Below are positions 18,601-27,148 of a stretch of 64,000 nucleotides of DNA, piece by piece (the stretch's first letter is position 1; every line of letters begins with the position of its first letter). Source of the DNA: Streptococcus shenyangsis. GTDB taxonomy: Bacteria > Bacillota > Bacilli > Lactobacillales > Streptococcaceae. The notes beneath the pieces were generated by a model, which was not told where the DNA came from, did not search any database, and saw only the letters and a list, made by a program, of their open reading frames with translations. The translations under genes were made by a program, and so were the position numbers. The stretch spans positions 1 to 64,000 of the forward strand of contig NZ_VFSH01000007.1 in the NCBI RefSeq assembly GCF_006385785.1, read 5' to 3'.

Positions 18601-19356
18601 TAAAGCTGAGGAATGATAAGTGACTGCACCACTCTCTTTATTGATACTGCTCACAGTTGTTGAGACTGAATAAGCCTTACCGTCTTTCAAGCGAGCTTTA
18701 TTTTCTTTACTTAAATTTGGAGTAGAAAAATCATTAGGATATCCGACCATAGTGATTTTATCACCAGTAGAAACCTCTTTATCGCTCAGTTCTCTTGGTG
18801 AATCTTCACCACCTGTCATAGCTTCTACAGGCTTTTTAGTTACCACTACTGCTAAATCATTGCTATAGTCTTTACCAAGGTCTTTGCCGTTATACAAGTG
18901 AATAGAGTCTTTTTCAAGAGCTTCCGATACACCAGAAGTAGGTACTTTATTGCTTTTCTCCTTTTCCGAGTTCATTACAACATAACTACGAGCAGACTCC
19001 CCACCACGCAAGACCGCAGACTTATCCTCTTGGTTTTTATCATAGTAGTTATGAGCTACTGTTACCATCACATTCGGCGCTACAAAGACACCACTGCCAG
19101 ACGCAGTTTGTTTTCCACTTGTTCCGCTATCATAAGTGGTATAAGTCATAGCAACACCTTCTGCAGATTTACTATGAACATCCACATCGTGAATATCGCT
19201 ACCGCCTTGAATGACATCAGCAGAAACAACCCCACCACCAATAACTGGTAACTCTGGTGCAGCTAAACCAATCACCGCTGATAGTGTCAAACAACCAACC
19301 AAACCATAGGCTTTGGATTTACGAAATTTCCCTAAACCCTTTAAACATACAAACAT
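15646..19356 (-). CDS. LPXTG-anchored surface protein with two trypsin-like protease domains
   Basis: A 1236-aa cell-wall protein. Residues 1-46 form a YSIRK-like signal peptide (GKFRKSKAYGLVGCLTLSAV). Protease domain 1 (about 60-305) has the triad His102 (TVAHNYYD), Asp167 (SNDLAVVV) and Ser256 (GGFSGAP). Domain 2 (about 485-685) has His519 (TVAHNF), Asp572 (KNDLALV) and Ser644 (PGASGGG). Between them is one choline-binding-like stretch (GWYIDGANRYYYDENHIAL). Residues about 730-1010 are six to seven 37-residue repeats (EYSGVLSTLGDSPAPTVAKP type). LPNTG lies at 1204-1208, then a TM helix and KRK. Glu-tailed V8-like secreted proteases are the nearest fold; the substrate is unknown. Confidence 0.9.
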   Translation of the reverse strand: MFVCLKGLGKFRKSKAYGLVGCLTLSAVIGLAAPELPVIGGGVVSADVIQGGSDIHDVDVHSKSAEGVAMTYTTYDSGTSGKQTASGSGVFVAPNVMVTVAHNYYDKNQEDKSAVLRGGESARSYVVMNSEKEKSNKVPTSGVSEALEKDSIHLYNGKDLGKDYSNDLAVVVTKKPVEAMTGGEDSPRELSDKEVSTGDKITMVGYPNDFSTPNLSKENKARLKDGKAYSVSTTVSSINKESGAVTYHSSALGGFSGAPLFNDKGEVVGIHQHGTNTSNAPESERIGSGTIFTENHRAWIRSMIDKYGIKGWYIDGANRYYYDENHIALKDVESEIDGALYSFDEKGRATLVKGEEKGRVLLRVEDTKGTRLISDKVVQEGPVGSGLNFHLRQNPDFKQLIATSPTAKVVSYNGVPINKLASDTTWSDDYVSKLALGDTIIRAVVDSVTPPSTSSSDFARTEVGKVDLSGKSNLPIPSKEVLQAPNGSENFYATTHIQTPDGSGSGTLIAPNLVLTVAHNFLTVKGSEVVTKSGRTNTVYKATLPNGLSVNFSDDDIVYWNKKDSVFGFKNDLALVRLKETVKEVTPVEVVKQSSKVAEGDSVSVYGFPDNKLSPVLDSKVVGTTDFGSGIEGISYGGTKPGASGGGLYNDKGALIGVHQNGVVGSRSGGLVLSKEQLDWVRSYIEGQPKDPVYVEDKEVEPSKKDSDKDLAGKLDPKKDSGKEDSGILGTSGDFAAPTVAKPEFKGGVNGGDSLVTEVPEYSGVLSTLGDSPAPTVAKPEFTGGVNGGDSLVTEVPEYSGIISTLGDSPAPTVAKPEFKGGVPFTESPILEIPEYTGVLSTSGEESAPTVEQHDFTGGVNGGDSLVTEVPEYSGILSTLGDSPAPTVAKPEFKGGVNGGVSLVTEVPEYSGVISTLGDSPAPTVVKPEFKGGVNGGDSLVTEVPEYSGALSTLGDFPAPTVAKPDFRGGVNGADADVHHLPAFTGGVNGGESPILEIPEYMGPLSTSGEGSSVVKSTDKQVNNKNTKDESETKHVVSGIASSQRILKNATGSVQIQASEEVLKNVIGVQIQEVQVSDLSSLNYKAFDIKLKDVNGRYVKPEGKVLVTFAIDQSVENVYAVDPEGKLHTIEFEQKDGKIIFETNNSSIYAMTFRHSIDNPLFKNPTEDNKAEEISLSPKLLSTNENSESNRLENKVSNNEQSMLPNTGESASSLTILFGFVGVLLGAMISYKRKDS
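16390..17150 (-). repeat. 111-bp coding repeats in the protease stalk
   Basis: About seven copies of a 37-codon unit, with recurring blocks TVAKPEFKGGVNGGDSLVTE and VPEYSG-LSTLGDSPAP. Variant units (ESPILEIPEYTG, ADVHHLPAFTG) break the series. Neighbouring copies differ by a few codons, which suggests expansion by recombination and likely length variation between strains. Confidence 0.85.
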
Positions 19357-19728
19357 ACATTACCTCACTTTAACTTTCAAAGTTAATTTATCCAAGTAAA
19401 TTCTAAAAAATAAAATATTACAGTTTCCATTAGCATAACACTCTCTACTTTGATTCTTACAATAAAAATAGACATGGACTATTTTGCTACTTTACAAATG
19501 ATATTTAAGTACTGTATCTCCAAGAATATAGTTTTTTATAAGATATTATCCTAATCAGAAAAACTAAGTTATACATAAACTTATATATAAATGTTCATTT
19601 GTAGCCAAACTGTATATTTTCTTATAAATTATAACATATTTTACAGACGCTTTCCAATGTCTTGAAAGAACTATACCAAACTAGATAGCAAAATGAATTG
19701 TTTTACACCAAGGTCAAGAAAAAAACTC
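19357..19728. other. AT-rich intergenic region upstream of the surface protease
   Basis: No gene is evident. It should hold the protease promoter; the bases next to the start contain a small palindrome (AACTTTGAAAGTT near 19372-19386) and GAGGTAATGT before the ATG. No clear -35/-10 pair was found. Confidence 0.4.
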
Positions 19729-19843
19729 ATACTCAATAAAAATCAAAAAGCAAACTAGAAAGCTAGCCGCAGGCTGCTCAAAGCACTGTTTTGAGGTTGC
19801 AGATAAAGCTGCCGTGGTTTGAAGAGATTTTCGAAGAGTATAA
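19729..19843 (-). repeat. BOX-type intergenic repeat
   Basis: It runs from ATACTCAATAAAAATCAAAA to GATTTTCGAAGAGTAT and contains GCTAGCCGCAGGCTGCTCAA, so it is the boxA-boxC form without a middle unit. Confidence 0.85.
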
Positions 19844-20035
19844 GATAACTTGTCACTCTCCGCTGATTCATACTAATTAAAAATCAAAAAAACAGAAATT
19901 GCAGCTTCGAAGTATTCGTATGATAGTTCATATTAAGGACTGTATCATTCTTTCCCTAAAATACAGTGATAGCTATAAGAGTTGCTGAATTTCAAAGTAT
20001 ATATGAACTAGAATATTTGCTGACTAGACTCTATA

Positions 20036-20060
20036 CAAAAAGAGAGCCACTAGGCTCTCT
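20036..20060 (-). terminator. Terminator after the CE7 esterase gene
   Basis: AGAGAGCC and GGCTCTCT form a perfect stem with a 4-base loop; on the leftward strand TTTTT follows. Confidence 0.8.
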
Positions 20061-20066
20061 CATTCA

Positions 20067-21047
20067 TCACTTCACATATTTAAAAGGAATCTCACTACCA
20101 CAAAGCCAGTTGTAGACTTGGTCATTGACAAAGACATTCATGGCTTCGTGGGCATACTCAGGCATGATGCGATAGGCCTTATCGCAGGTCAGACGGTTGT
20201 AAATTGCAAACTGGGTAATAGGATAGCAAACATCGTCGTCCAAGCCCGTAATCATCTTAACTTCACCCTTGATACGATGAGCGAGATTTTTCACATCGAT
20301 ATAGGCAAGGGTAGCCATGATTGCCTCCTCAGTTTCATGGAATGGATCATGGAACTTGAAATAACGGAAAAGTTCGTCGTAAGCCTCGCTAGTATTCCCA
20401 ATCTCAAGCACCCGTCTAAAGTCTGACAAGAAGGGATAGATGGCAACTGTTTTCTGAATCCGAGGATTGAGCGCTGCTGCAACTAGAGCTAGAGCCCCTC
20501 CTTGCGAGGCACCATAACTAGAAAGTCTCTTCTCATTTACCTGTGGCAGACTGGCAATAATTTCAACCAACTGGTAAATATCCAGATAAACATCCTTATA
20601 AAAGAGATGCTCCCGACCTTCCACAGCACCACGGATGATATGCCCCTTAACGGTATTTCCAAGAGGAGAACGCAAACCGTCTTGCGAGTAACCTGACTGG
20701 CCCCGCACATCCATGGAGACAACACCGTAACCAGACACGGTATAGGCCAGCATGTCAGCCCAGTCCCAGCCACGTCCCATATAACCATGGAAATGGAAGA
20801 TTAGAGGAACTTTTTCCTCACTCTTTGGAAGAACGACGCGCGCATAGACCTTACCTTCATTGGTTCCTTCAAATGTTAACTCATAGCACTTGACTTGAGG
20901 AATGCAGAAATCTCTTTCCTCCAACTGGTAGGCTGGAAGAGTTGAAACTTTTTTCACTTCCCCATCCCAGAAAGCATCAAAGTCTTCTGGAACCTCATCC
21001 CTTCCTCTATAAGTCTTGATTTCTTTTAACAAAGCTGGATTTTTCAT
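20067..21047 (-). CDS. axe1: CE7 acetylesterase (acetyl xylan esterase / cephalosporin-C deacetylase)
   Basis: A 326-aa cytoplasmic alpha/beta hydrolase that removes acetyl groups from small sugars and related esters. The nucleophile elbow is GASQGG (Ser near residue 181), preceded by the family RGQSGYSQD motif (about 117-125). The catalytic Asp lies in TGLDDDVCYP (about 269) and the His in YAHEAMN (about 298). It is likely to deacetylate imported oligosaccharides or O-acetylated sialic acids, given the neighbours; that substrate is inferred. A cre site just upstream predicts catabolite control. Confidence 0.9.
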   Translation of the reverse strand: MKNPALLKEIKTYRGRDEVPEDFDAFWDGEVKKVSTLPAYQLEERDFCIPQVKCYELTFEGTNEGKVYARVVLPKSEEKVPLIFHFHGYMGRGWDWADMLAYTVSGYGVVSMDVRGQSGYSQDGLRSPLGNTVKGHIIRGAVEGREHLFYKDVYLDIYQLVEIIASLPQVNEKRLSSYGASQGGALALVAAALNPRIQKTVAIYPFLSDFRRVLEIGNTSEAYDELFRYFKFHDPFHETEEAIMATLAYIDVKNLAHRIKGEVKMITGLDDDVCYPITQFAIYNRLTCDKAYRIMPEYAHEAMNVFVNDQVYNWLCGSEIPFKYVK

Positions 21048-21061
21048 AACATGCTCCTTTT

Positions 21062-21075
21062 TGTAATCGCTATCA
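21062..21075 (-). promoter_or_regulatory. cre-like site at the esterase gene
   Basis: The complement reads TGATAGCGATTACA, matching TGWNANCGNTNWCA, 15 bases before the start codon. A possible TTGCAT-N17-TACATT promoter lies immediately upstream. Confidence 0.55.
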
Positions 21076-21218
21076 TAAATGTAGCATATCTAGAAAAGCA
21101 ATGCAAGAAAGAAAAGCAAATAGAAAGTGATTTTAGATTCTTTACTTTTAGGATGATGGACTGAAAGTAGTTTTAGAAACGAAAAAAGAGCATTTCTGCC
21201 CTTCTTCTCTGTTCAATC

Positions 21219-21281
21219 TTATTTTGTTGCTTCTTTCTTTTGGAAAGTGGTTTGGTAATTTACTTTAATCGTTACTGTCAT
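21219..21281 (-). CDS. Possible 20-aa peptide gene
   Basis: A leftward frame of 20 codons begins at the ATG 21279-21281, translating to MTVTIKVNYQTTFQKKEATK. GAGGA lies 7-8 bases upstream, and TATACT is about 28 bases before the ATG on the same strand. The product is basic and strand-like with no signal peptide. No function is known to me; the support is the ribosome site and -10 only. Confidence 0.4.
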   Translation of the reverse strand: MTVTIKVNYQTTFQKKEATK

Positions 21282-21343
21282 GTGAGAGTCCTCGTTTCTT
21301 TTTGATAACTCTAGTATAAAGGGCAAACCTGAAAGCTAGCTTA

Positions 21344-21448
21344 ATACTCTTCGAAAATCAAATTCAAACCACGTCAGCGTCGCCTTACCGTACTCAAGTA
21401 CAGCTTGCGGCTAGCTTCCTAGTTTGCTCTTTGATTTTCATTGAGTAT
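21344..21448 (+). repeat. BOX-type intergenic repeat
   Basis: A boxA-boxC element running from ATACTCTTCGAAAATC to GATTTTCATTGAGTAT, with CACGTCAGCGTCGCCTTACC in boxA. It lies 21 bp from the end of recG and may act as its 3' RNA structure. Confidence 0.9.
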
Positions 21449-21468
21449 AAGATTTCCTTAGAGAAAGC

Positions 21469-23484
21469 TCAATCTAGATGTTCTTTCTTTTCCAAATGAA
21501 GGGCAATCATGCGCCACTCTGGATCCTCTTGCCAACCTTCTATCGAACTAATGTAGCTAGCAACCTTTCTGGCTTCTTCTAAAATCGGAAAATCTTCGAT
21601 AATATCAGCCACTTGAAACTCTGGGAGACCTGACTGTCTGGTTCCAAAAATCTCACCCGAACCCCGCATTTTCAAATCTTCCTCCGCAAGGACAAATCCA
21701 TTGGTGGTTTCTGTCATGATGCGCATGCGATCTTTCCCAGAATCAGTCTTAGGATTAGCAACGAGAACAGCATAGGACTGCTTGTCCCCCCGACCGACAC
21801 GACCTCTGAGCTGGTGAAGCTGGCTGAGACCGAAGCGATCGGCATCCATAATAACCATAACAGTCGCATTGGGAACGTTAACCCCGACCTCGATAACCGT
21901 CGTTGAAACTAGAATATCCGTTTTTCGCTCTTTGAACTCCTGCATAATCTGGTCTTTTTCATCACTCTTCATCTTACCATGTAAAAGAGCCACCTCTGCC
22001 TTACCTGCAAAATGAGCCGTCAATTCCTCTGATAAGGCAATGGCATTTTTCAAATCCAGAGCTTCTGATTCTTCAATCAAGGGAGAGATGACATAGGCTT
22101 GAGAACCTTTTTGAATTTCCCCCTCTAACCAAGTCAAGACCTGAGGCAATTGCTCATGCTTGATCCAGCGTGTCACAATAGGTTTCCGTCCTGCTGGCAT
22201 CTGGTCAATAATGGAAACATCCATATCGCCAAAGGCTGTGATAGCCAAGGTTCGTGGTATGGGAGTCGCTGTCATCATGAGTACATCTGGATTGTCCCCT
22301 TTTTCACGTAAAATACGCCTTTGCCCCACACCAAAACGGTGCTGCTCATCGATAATGATCAAACCAAGACGAGCATAATCTACCCCATCCTGAATCAGAG
22401 CGTGGGTTCCGATAATCAAATCAGCCTCACCCTTGGCAATGTTCTCCAAAACTTCTCTCTTTTCTGCAGACTTCAAGGAACCTGTCAAGAGAGCTAATTT
22501 CAAGTCTGGAAAAAGCCCCTTCAAACTCTCAAAATGCTGCTCTGCTAGAATCTCTGTTGGCACCATGAGGGCTGCCTGATAGCCAGCTGTCACCGCCGCA
22601 AACATGGCCAAGCCAGCGACGACTGTTTTTCCACTCCCCACATCTCCTTGCAAGAGACGATTCATGTGGTGATCCGACTTCATGTCTGTCAAAATTTCCT
22701 GCAAACTCTTTTCTTGAGCTTGAGTCAAGGCAAAAGGCAAGCTTTCCTTGACTGTTGTCACTTTTTCCTTAGACCAATTCAGAACCAGACCACTTCCCTG
22801 AACTCTATTTTCAGACTTGAGCGTCTGTAACTGCATTTGAAAGTAAAAAAGTTCCTCAAATTTGATACGGCGAAGTGCCTGCTTGTATTCTCCCAAATCC
22901 TTAGGAAAATGCATGGCACGAACGGCCTGACAACGGGACATGAGTTTGTATTTGTCCAGCAAGGACTGAGGAAGATTTTCTTCTATTAAGAGGTCCAGCC
23001 CCTGATCAAAGGCCGTCTTGATGATCTTGACCAGACTGGCCTGACTGATTCCCTGAGCCAAGCGATAGACAGGTTGGAGGTCATCTTCCACCTGAGCCAG
23101 TACCTTTATCCCTGTCAGACTAGCCTTGGCGCGATCCCATTTTCCAAAGACAGCAAAGGTTGCTCCCAACTCTATCTTATCAGCTAGATAGGGCTGGTTA
23201 AAGAAATTCACCGCAAAAACGACTTCTCCCTGTTTAAGACTAAAGCGCAGGCGATTGCGTTTGAAACCATAATACTGAACACTGGCAGGAGTCACGACTT
23301 GTCCAGACAGAACTGCCTTTTCCCCGTCTTCCAGATCCAGCACCTGCTTAGTCTTAAAGTCTTCATAACGGAAAGGAAAGTAGAGCAAGAGGTCTTGCAA
23401 GTTTTCAATTCCTAGTTTGGCGTATTTTTCTGCTGACTTTGGTCCCACACCAGGTAAGACATGCAAGGGTTGATGTAGATTCAT
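21469..23484 (-). CDS. recG: ATP-dependent DNA helicase RecG
   Basis: A 671-aa enzyme that remodels stalled replication forks and Holliday junctions. The N-terminal wedge domain (about residues 1-240) includes a helix-hairpin-helix start (VLPGVGPKSAEKYAKLGI) and an OB fold. Helicase motif I is GDVGSGKTVV near 278, motif II DEQH near 374, motif III MMTATPIPRT near 402, and motif VI QLRGRVGRGDKQSY near 570. It is 18 bp downstream of alr and co-directional, as in pneumococci. Confidence 0.97.
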   Translation of the reverse strand: MNLHQPLHVLPGVGPKSAEKYAKLGIENLQDLLLYFPFRYEDFKTKQVLDLEDGEKAVLSGQVVTPASVQYYGFKRNRLRFSLKQGEVVFAVNFFNQPYLADKIELGATFAVFGKWDRAKASLTGIKVLAQVEDDLQPVYRLAQGISQASLVKIIKTAFDQGLDLLIEENLPQSLLDKYKLMSRCQAVRAMHFPKDLGEYKQALRRIKFEELFYFQMQLQTLKSENRVQGSGLVLNWSKEKVTTVKESLPFALTQAQEKSLQEILTDMKSDHHMNRLLQGDVGSGKTVVAGLAMFAAVTAGYQAALMVPTEILAEQHFESLKGLFPDLKLALLTGSLKSAEKREVLENIAKGEADLIIGTHALIQDGVDYARLGLIIIDEQHRFGVGQRRILREKGDNPDVLMMTATPIPRTLAITAFGDMDVSIIDQMPAGRKPIVTRWIKHEQLPQVLTWLEGEIQKGSQAYVISPLIEESEALDLKNAIALSEELTAHFAGKAEVALLHGKMKSDEKDQIMQEFKERKTDILVSTTVIEVGVNVPNATVMVIMDADRFGLSQLHQLRGRVGRGDKQSYAVLVANPKTDSGKDRMRIMTETTNGFVLAEEDLKMRGSGEIFGTRQSGLPEFQVADIIEDFPILEEARKVASYISSIEGWQEDPEWRMIALHLEKKEHLD

Positions 23485-23502
23485 GCTCCACTCCTTTCTT
23501 TG

Positions 23503-24606
23503 CTAATCATATTCTCTCGGAATGCGGTCGCTTAGAAGACAAACCACCTCATAGTTAATAGTCCCACGGTAGGTAGCTACTTGAGTAGCTGTGATCTCCT
23601 TGCCCCCATTAGAACCAATTAAGGTTACCTTGGTTCCCAGCTGATAAGGCTTAGGCAGACGAATGGTGATTTGGTCCATCGAAACCCGCCCGACGATTGG
23701 GCAGGCTTGCCCATCTACCAAGACGGAGAAATTCTGCATGTCACGTGTCCAACCATCCGCATAGCCGATTGGCAAGGTCGCGATGACTTGCTCGCTATCC
23801 GCCTGATAGGTCGCTCCGTAGCCCATGCAAGCTCCAGCTGGAACTGTCTTGACATGAACTAAAGCAGACTCCAAGGTCAAGGCTGGAGTCAAGTCATAAG
23901 GCAAGTCCAAGACCTCTCCGCTTGGGTTTAAACCATACATAGCATCTCCCATACGGACGGCATTGAAAATGGTATCTGCATGCCAAAGGGTCGTTGCCGA
24001 ATTACTGGCATGAACCAAGTCTGGAAGACCTTTCATACTGGCCAAAATAGATTTAAACCGTTCTAACTGGGCATTAAAGTAGTAATCTGATTCTTCATCA
24101 GCAGTAGCAAAGTGGGTAAAAATCCCCTCAACATGCGCACCGTATTGTTGGAGCAAAGCTTGAGCCTGCTCAACCTCACTTGCTTCTCTAAAACCGATCC
24201 GTCCCATTCCTGAATCAATCTTGAGGTGGACTGTCAATCCAGTTAGGTCTGATTCCTTATCTAAGAGTGATTGAATCCACTCCAGTCCAGCCACAGTCAA
24301 GGTGATGTCGTATTCTTTAGCTAGAGCAACTGCTTCGATGTCAGAAACTCCTAAAATAAGGATTTTCTTCCTGAGTCCAGCTTGTCTGAGTTCAATGGCT
24401 TCATCAATATTGGAAACGCAAAAACCATCAACATCATCTTGAATCGCCGTGGCAACAGCAACAGCCCCATGTCCATAGGCATTGGCCTTGACCACAGCCA
24501 ACTTGAGCGTTCCTTGAGGGATATGATCTCCCATTTGCTGAATATTTTGTCGAATAGCTCCCAGATGAATCAGAGCCTTGGTTGGTCTATGTGGACTAGC
24601 TTTCAT
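23503..24606 (-). CDS. alr: Alanine racemase
   Basis: A PLP enzyme that interconverts L- and D-alanine, supplying D-Ala to Ddl. The start [20 protein letters not shown] gives 367 aa and puts the PLP lysine of [10 protein letters not shown] at residue 40; the frame extends 7 codons further upstream but into acpS without a better ribosome site. The second catalytic Tyr lies in ACMGYGATY near residue 264. It overlaps the end of acpS by 11 bp, so the two are translationally coupled (acpS-alr-recG operon). Confidence 0.96.
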   Translation of the reverse strand: MKASPHRPTKALIHLGAIRQNIQQMGDHIPQGTLKLAVVKANAYGHGAVAVATAIQDDVDGFCVSNIDEAIELRQAGLRKKILILGVSDIEAVALAKEYDITLTVAGLEWIQSLLDKESDLTGLTVHLKIDSGMGRIGFREASEVEQAQALLQQYGAHVEGIFTHFATADEESDYYFNAQLERFKSILASMKGLPDLVHASNSATTLWHADTIFNAVRMGDAMYGLNPSGEVLDLPYDLTPALTLESALVHVKTVPAGACMGYGATYQADSEQVIATLPIGYADGWTRDMQNFSVLVDGQACPIVGRVSMDQITIRLPKPYQLGTKVTLIGSNGGKEITATQVATYRGTINYEVVCLLSDRIPREYD

Positions 24607-24958
24607 GATTTTCCTCCAAAATGACACTGGCTGTCACAAACTGATCTGTGTGGCTGATAGACAGCCAAATCTTTCCTGAAAATGGTGACTGACTAAAATA
24701 AGGCGCCCCGCGTTCATTGTTCAAAACTTCTAAATCCTGAAAACCGAGCTTTCCAATACCAGTTCCCATAGCCTTGGAAAAAGCCTCCTTAGCCGACCAG
24801 CGACCAGCCAAGTATTCAATCTGCCTGCGCCCTTTAAGACTGTTAAATCGTTCCATTTCCTTAGTGGTCAGCACGCGCTTGGCAAAACCTTCATGTCGTG
24901 TAAATGCGCTTTCTATCGAAGCCAATTCTTCAATGTCAATTCCGTGTCCAACTATCAT
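24596..24958 (-). CDS. acpS: Holo-[acyl-carrier-protein] synthase
   Basis: It transfers 4'-phosphopantetheine from CoA to the serine of ACP. The 120-aa protein begins [12 protein letters not shown]; the Mg ligand Asp8 is in GIDIEE, and the second motif [14 protein letters not shown] gives the Glu ligand near residue 57. I chose the ATG at 24956-24958 because it gives the usual family length; 15 more codons are open upstream. It lies 45 bp after a DAHP synthase gene. Confidence 0.95.
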   Translation of the reverse strand: MIVGHGIDIEELASIESAFTRHEGFAKRVLTTKEMERFNSLKGRRQIEYLAGRWSAKEAFSKAMGTGIGKLGFQDLEVLNNERGAPYFSQSPFSGKIWLSISHTDQFVTASVILEENHES

Positions 24959-25003
24959 TCTCATCAAAAGGAGTTGAGATTCCCCCAACTCCATCCTTTT
25001 CAC

Positions 25004-26035
25004 TTATTTTGTCAAGGTAGCATAAATCTCTTCTACCAAAGCCTCTGTATTTTCCCAACCTAGGCAAGGGTCGGTAATAGAGCAACCAAAGACCTCTGGT
25101 TGGTTTTGACGACCATCTGCTAGGTAAGATTCAATCATAAAGCCTCGAACTATCTTTTTGATTTTCTCGTTCCAATCACGATTTTGCAAGGTCTGACGAA
25201 CAATTCGAATCTGTTCCATATATTGCTTGCCTGAGTTATCATGGTTGGTATCAATGAGGATAAAAGGATTTTCAAGTCCCATGGTCTCATAACGTTCAAT
25301 GGCATTTAGCAAAGTTTCATAGTAAAAGTTAGGCTCATTTTTCCCATATTCATTAACTGCCCCACGAAGGATGACATGGGCCAAGGGATTTCCTGAAGTC
25401 TCAACTTCTTGCCCATGGAAAAGGAAGGTCTGTTTATTTTGAGCGGCATAGATGCCATTAAACATGACACCCAAATTTCCAGAGGTTGGATTTTTCATTC
25501 CGACTGGTGCATCAATTCCTGAGGCCACAAAGCGGTGCTCTTGGTCTTCCACAGAACGAGCCCCAACAGCATGGTAGCTGACCAAATCATCTACCAAGAC
25601 CAAATTTGACGGATAAAGCATCTCGTCTGCCGTTGTCAAACCAGTCTCTGTAATCACGCGGTAGTGCAACTGGCGCACAGCCTGCAAGCCGTTAATCAAG
25701 CTTGGAGCCTTAGAAGTATCTGGTTGGTGAACTAAACCTTTATAGCCGTCTCCGTTAGTACGAGGTTTAGCTGTATAAACACGCATAACCATGAAAATCT
25801 TGTCCGCCACCTTCTTTTGCAAGGCAGATAAACGGCGGGCATATTCCAAGACAGCCTCTTCATTGTCAGAAGAGCAAGGACCAATCACCAAAAGAATTCT
25901 GTCATCTTCTCCTGAAATAATGTCTGCCAATTCTCTATCACGGCGCTCTTTTAGTCGCAAGGCTTCCGCAGACAATTGGGTTTCTGCCTTGATTGCTTCA
26001 ATATCAATTTCTTGACCTTTTTCAATAAATGCCAT
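25004..26035 (-). CDS. 3-deoxy-7-phosphoheptulonate synthase (copy 2)
   Basis: A class I (AroFGH-type) DAHP synthase of 343 aa, catalysing PEP plus erythrose-4-P to DAHP, the entry to the shikimate pathway. Conserved blocks: VIGPCSSDNEEAV (about 50-62), KPRTNGDGYKGL (about 90-101), GARSVEDQEHR (about 157-167), and ILIDTNHDNSGKQYMEQ (about 255-271). It is preceded at one base distance by a close paralogue (26037-27068), so both are co-transcribed. The two differ mainly in the N-terminal 30 residues, where feedback specificity often resides. Confidence 0.95.
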   Translation of the reverse strand: MAFIEKGQEIDIEAIKAETQLSAEALRLKERRDRELADIISGEDDRILLVIGPCSSDNEEAVLEYARRLSALQKKVADKIFMVMRVYTAKPRTNGDGYKGLVHQPDTSKAPSLINGLQAVRQLHYRVITETGLTTADEMLYPSNLVLVDDLVSYHAVGARSVEDQEHRFVASGIDAPVGMKNPTSGNLGVMFNGIYAAQNKQTFLFHGQEVETSGNPLAHVILRGAVNEYGKNEPNFYYETLLNAIERYETMGLENPFILIDTNHDNSGKQYMEQIRIVRQTLQNRDWNEKIKKIVRGFMIESYLADGRQNQPEVFGCSITDPCLGWENTEALVEEIYATLTK

Positions 26036-26036
26036 C

Positions 26037-27068
26037 TTATTCTCCTAGCGTTTGATAGATTTCTCTGACAAGGGCTTCCGTATTTTCCCAGCCCAGACAA
26101 GGATCTGTGATAGACTTGCCAAATACTTCTGGTTCGTTTTGACGACCATCTTCTAGATAAGACTCAATCATAAAGCCACGAACGTACTGCTTGATTTTTT
26201 CATTCCAATCACGATTAATTAAGGTCTGGCGGACAATTCGAATCTGGTCCATGTATTGCTTGCCAGAATTGTCATGATTGGTGTCTACAATGATAAAGGG
26301 ATTTTCCAAGCCCATTTTCTCATACTGGGCAATGGTATCCATCAAATTATCATAGTAGTAGTTGGGAATATTCTTACCATACTCATTGATTGCTCCACGA
26401 AGAATGGCGTGCGAAAGCGGATTCCCAGTTGTTTCCACTTCTTTTCCTAGAAAAAGGAAACTTTGTTTGTTTTGAGCAGCATAAATCCCATTAAACATAA
26501 CATTGAGATTTCCAGATGTTGGATTTTTAAACCCAGTCGCAAAATCTGCCCCACTTGCCACAAAGCGGTGTTGCTGGTCTTCAACCGAACGGGCACCAAC
26601 CGCCATGTAAGAAATCAGATCATCCACAAGAGGAAGATTTTCAGGATAAAGCATTTCATCAGCTGTCGTCATACCTGTTTCCGTGATGACACGATAGTGA
26701 AGATGGCGAACAGCTTTGATTCCGTTGATAAGACTAGGCGCTTCTGCCGTGTTAGGCTGGTGAATTAATCCCTTATAGCCATCTCCGTTGGTACGAGGTT
26801 TGGCAGTATAAACACGCATAACCATAAAGATACGGTCTGCTACTTCTTCTTGTAGGACTGCCAAACGCTTAGCGTACTCAAGAACAGCTTCTTCATTGTC
26901 AGATGAGCATGGTCCGATTACCAAGAGAATTCGTTGGTCTTCTCCACGTATAATGGCTTCTAGCTCTTGATCGCGCTGTGATTTTCTCTCCAAAGCTTGG
27001 CCTTCTAATTTTGATAAGGCACGAACTTCTTCAATATTAATTTTAGGACTTTTTGCTGTAAATACCAT
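26037..27068 (-). CDS. 3-deoxy-7-phosphoheptulonate synthase (copy 1)
   Basis: A paralogue of the next gene with the same length (343 aa) and nearly all the same blocks: VIGPCSSDNEEAVLEYAKRL, KPRTNGDGYKGLIHQPN, GARSVEDQQHRFVASGA, and FIIVDTNHDNSGKQYMDQ. A duplicated aro gene would allow separately regulated isoenzymes, for example Phe- versus Tyr-sensitive forms; which is which cannot be read. It follows secA after a hairpin at 27092-27130. Confidence 0.95.
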   Translation of the reverse strand: MVFTAKSPKINIEEVRALSKLEGQALERKSQRDQELEAIIRGEDQRILLVIGPCSSDNEEAVLEYAKRLAVLQEEVADRIFMVMRVYTAKPRTNGDGYKGLIHQPNTAEAPSLINGIKAVRHLHYRVITETGMTTADEMLYPENLPLVDDLISYMAVGARSVEDQQHRFVASGADFATGFKNPTSGNLNVMFNGIYAAQNKQSFLFLGKEVETTGNPLSHAILRGAINEYGKNIPNYYYDNLMDTIAQYEKMGLENPFIIVDTNHDNSGKQYMDQIRIVRQTLINRDWNEKIKQYVRGFMIESYLEDGRQNEPEVFGKSITDPCLGWENTEALVREIYQTLGE

Positions 27069-27091
27069 AACTCATCTCCTTATAAAGCAAA

Positions 27092-27130
27092 CGGATACCA
27101 GGTAAAAATTTACTTTTCACAAGGTATCCG
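27092..27130 (-). terminator. Hairpin after secA
   Basis: CGGATACC (27092-27099) pairs with GGTATCCG (27123-27130). A moderate T run follows on the leftward strand, so it probably ends or attenuates secA transcription before the aro genes. Confidence 0.6.
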
Positions 27131-27148
27131 CCTCTAAACTATCTCATT

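Noticed and set aside
19844..20035. Gene between the BOX repeat and the CE7 esterase
   Set aside because: No frame with a ribosome site or family match was found; only AT-rich sequence.
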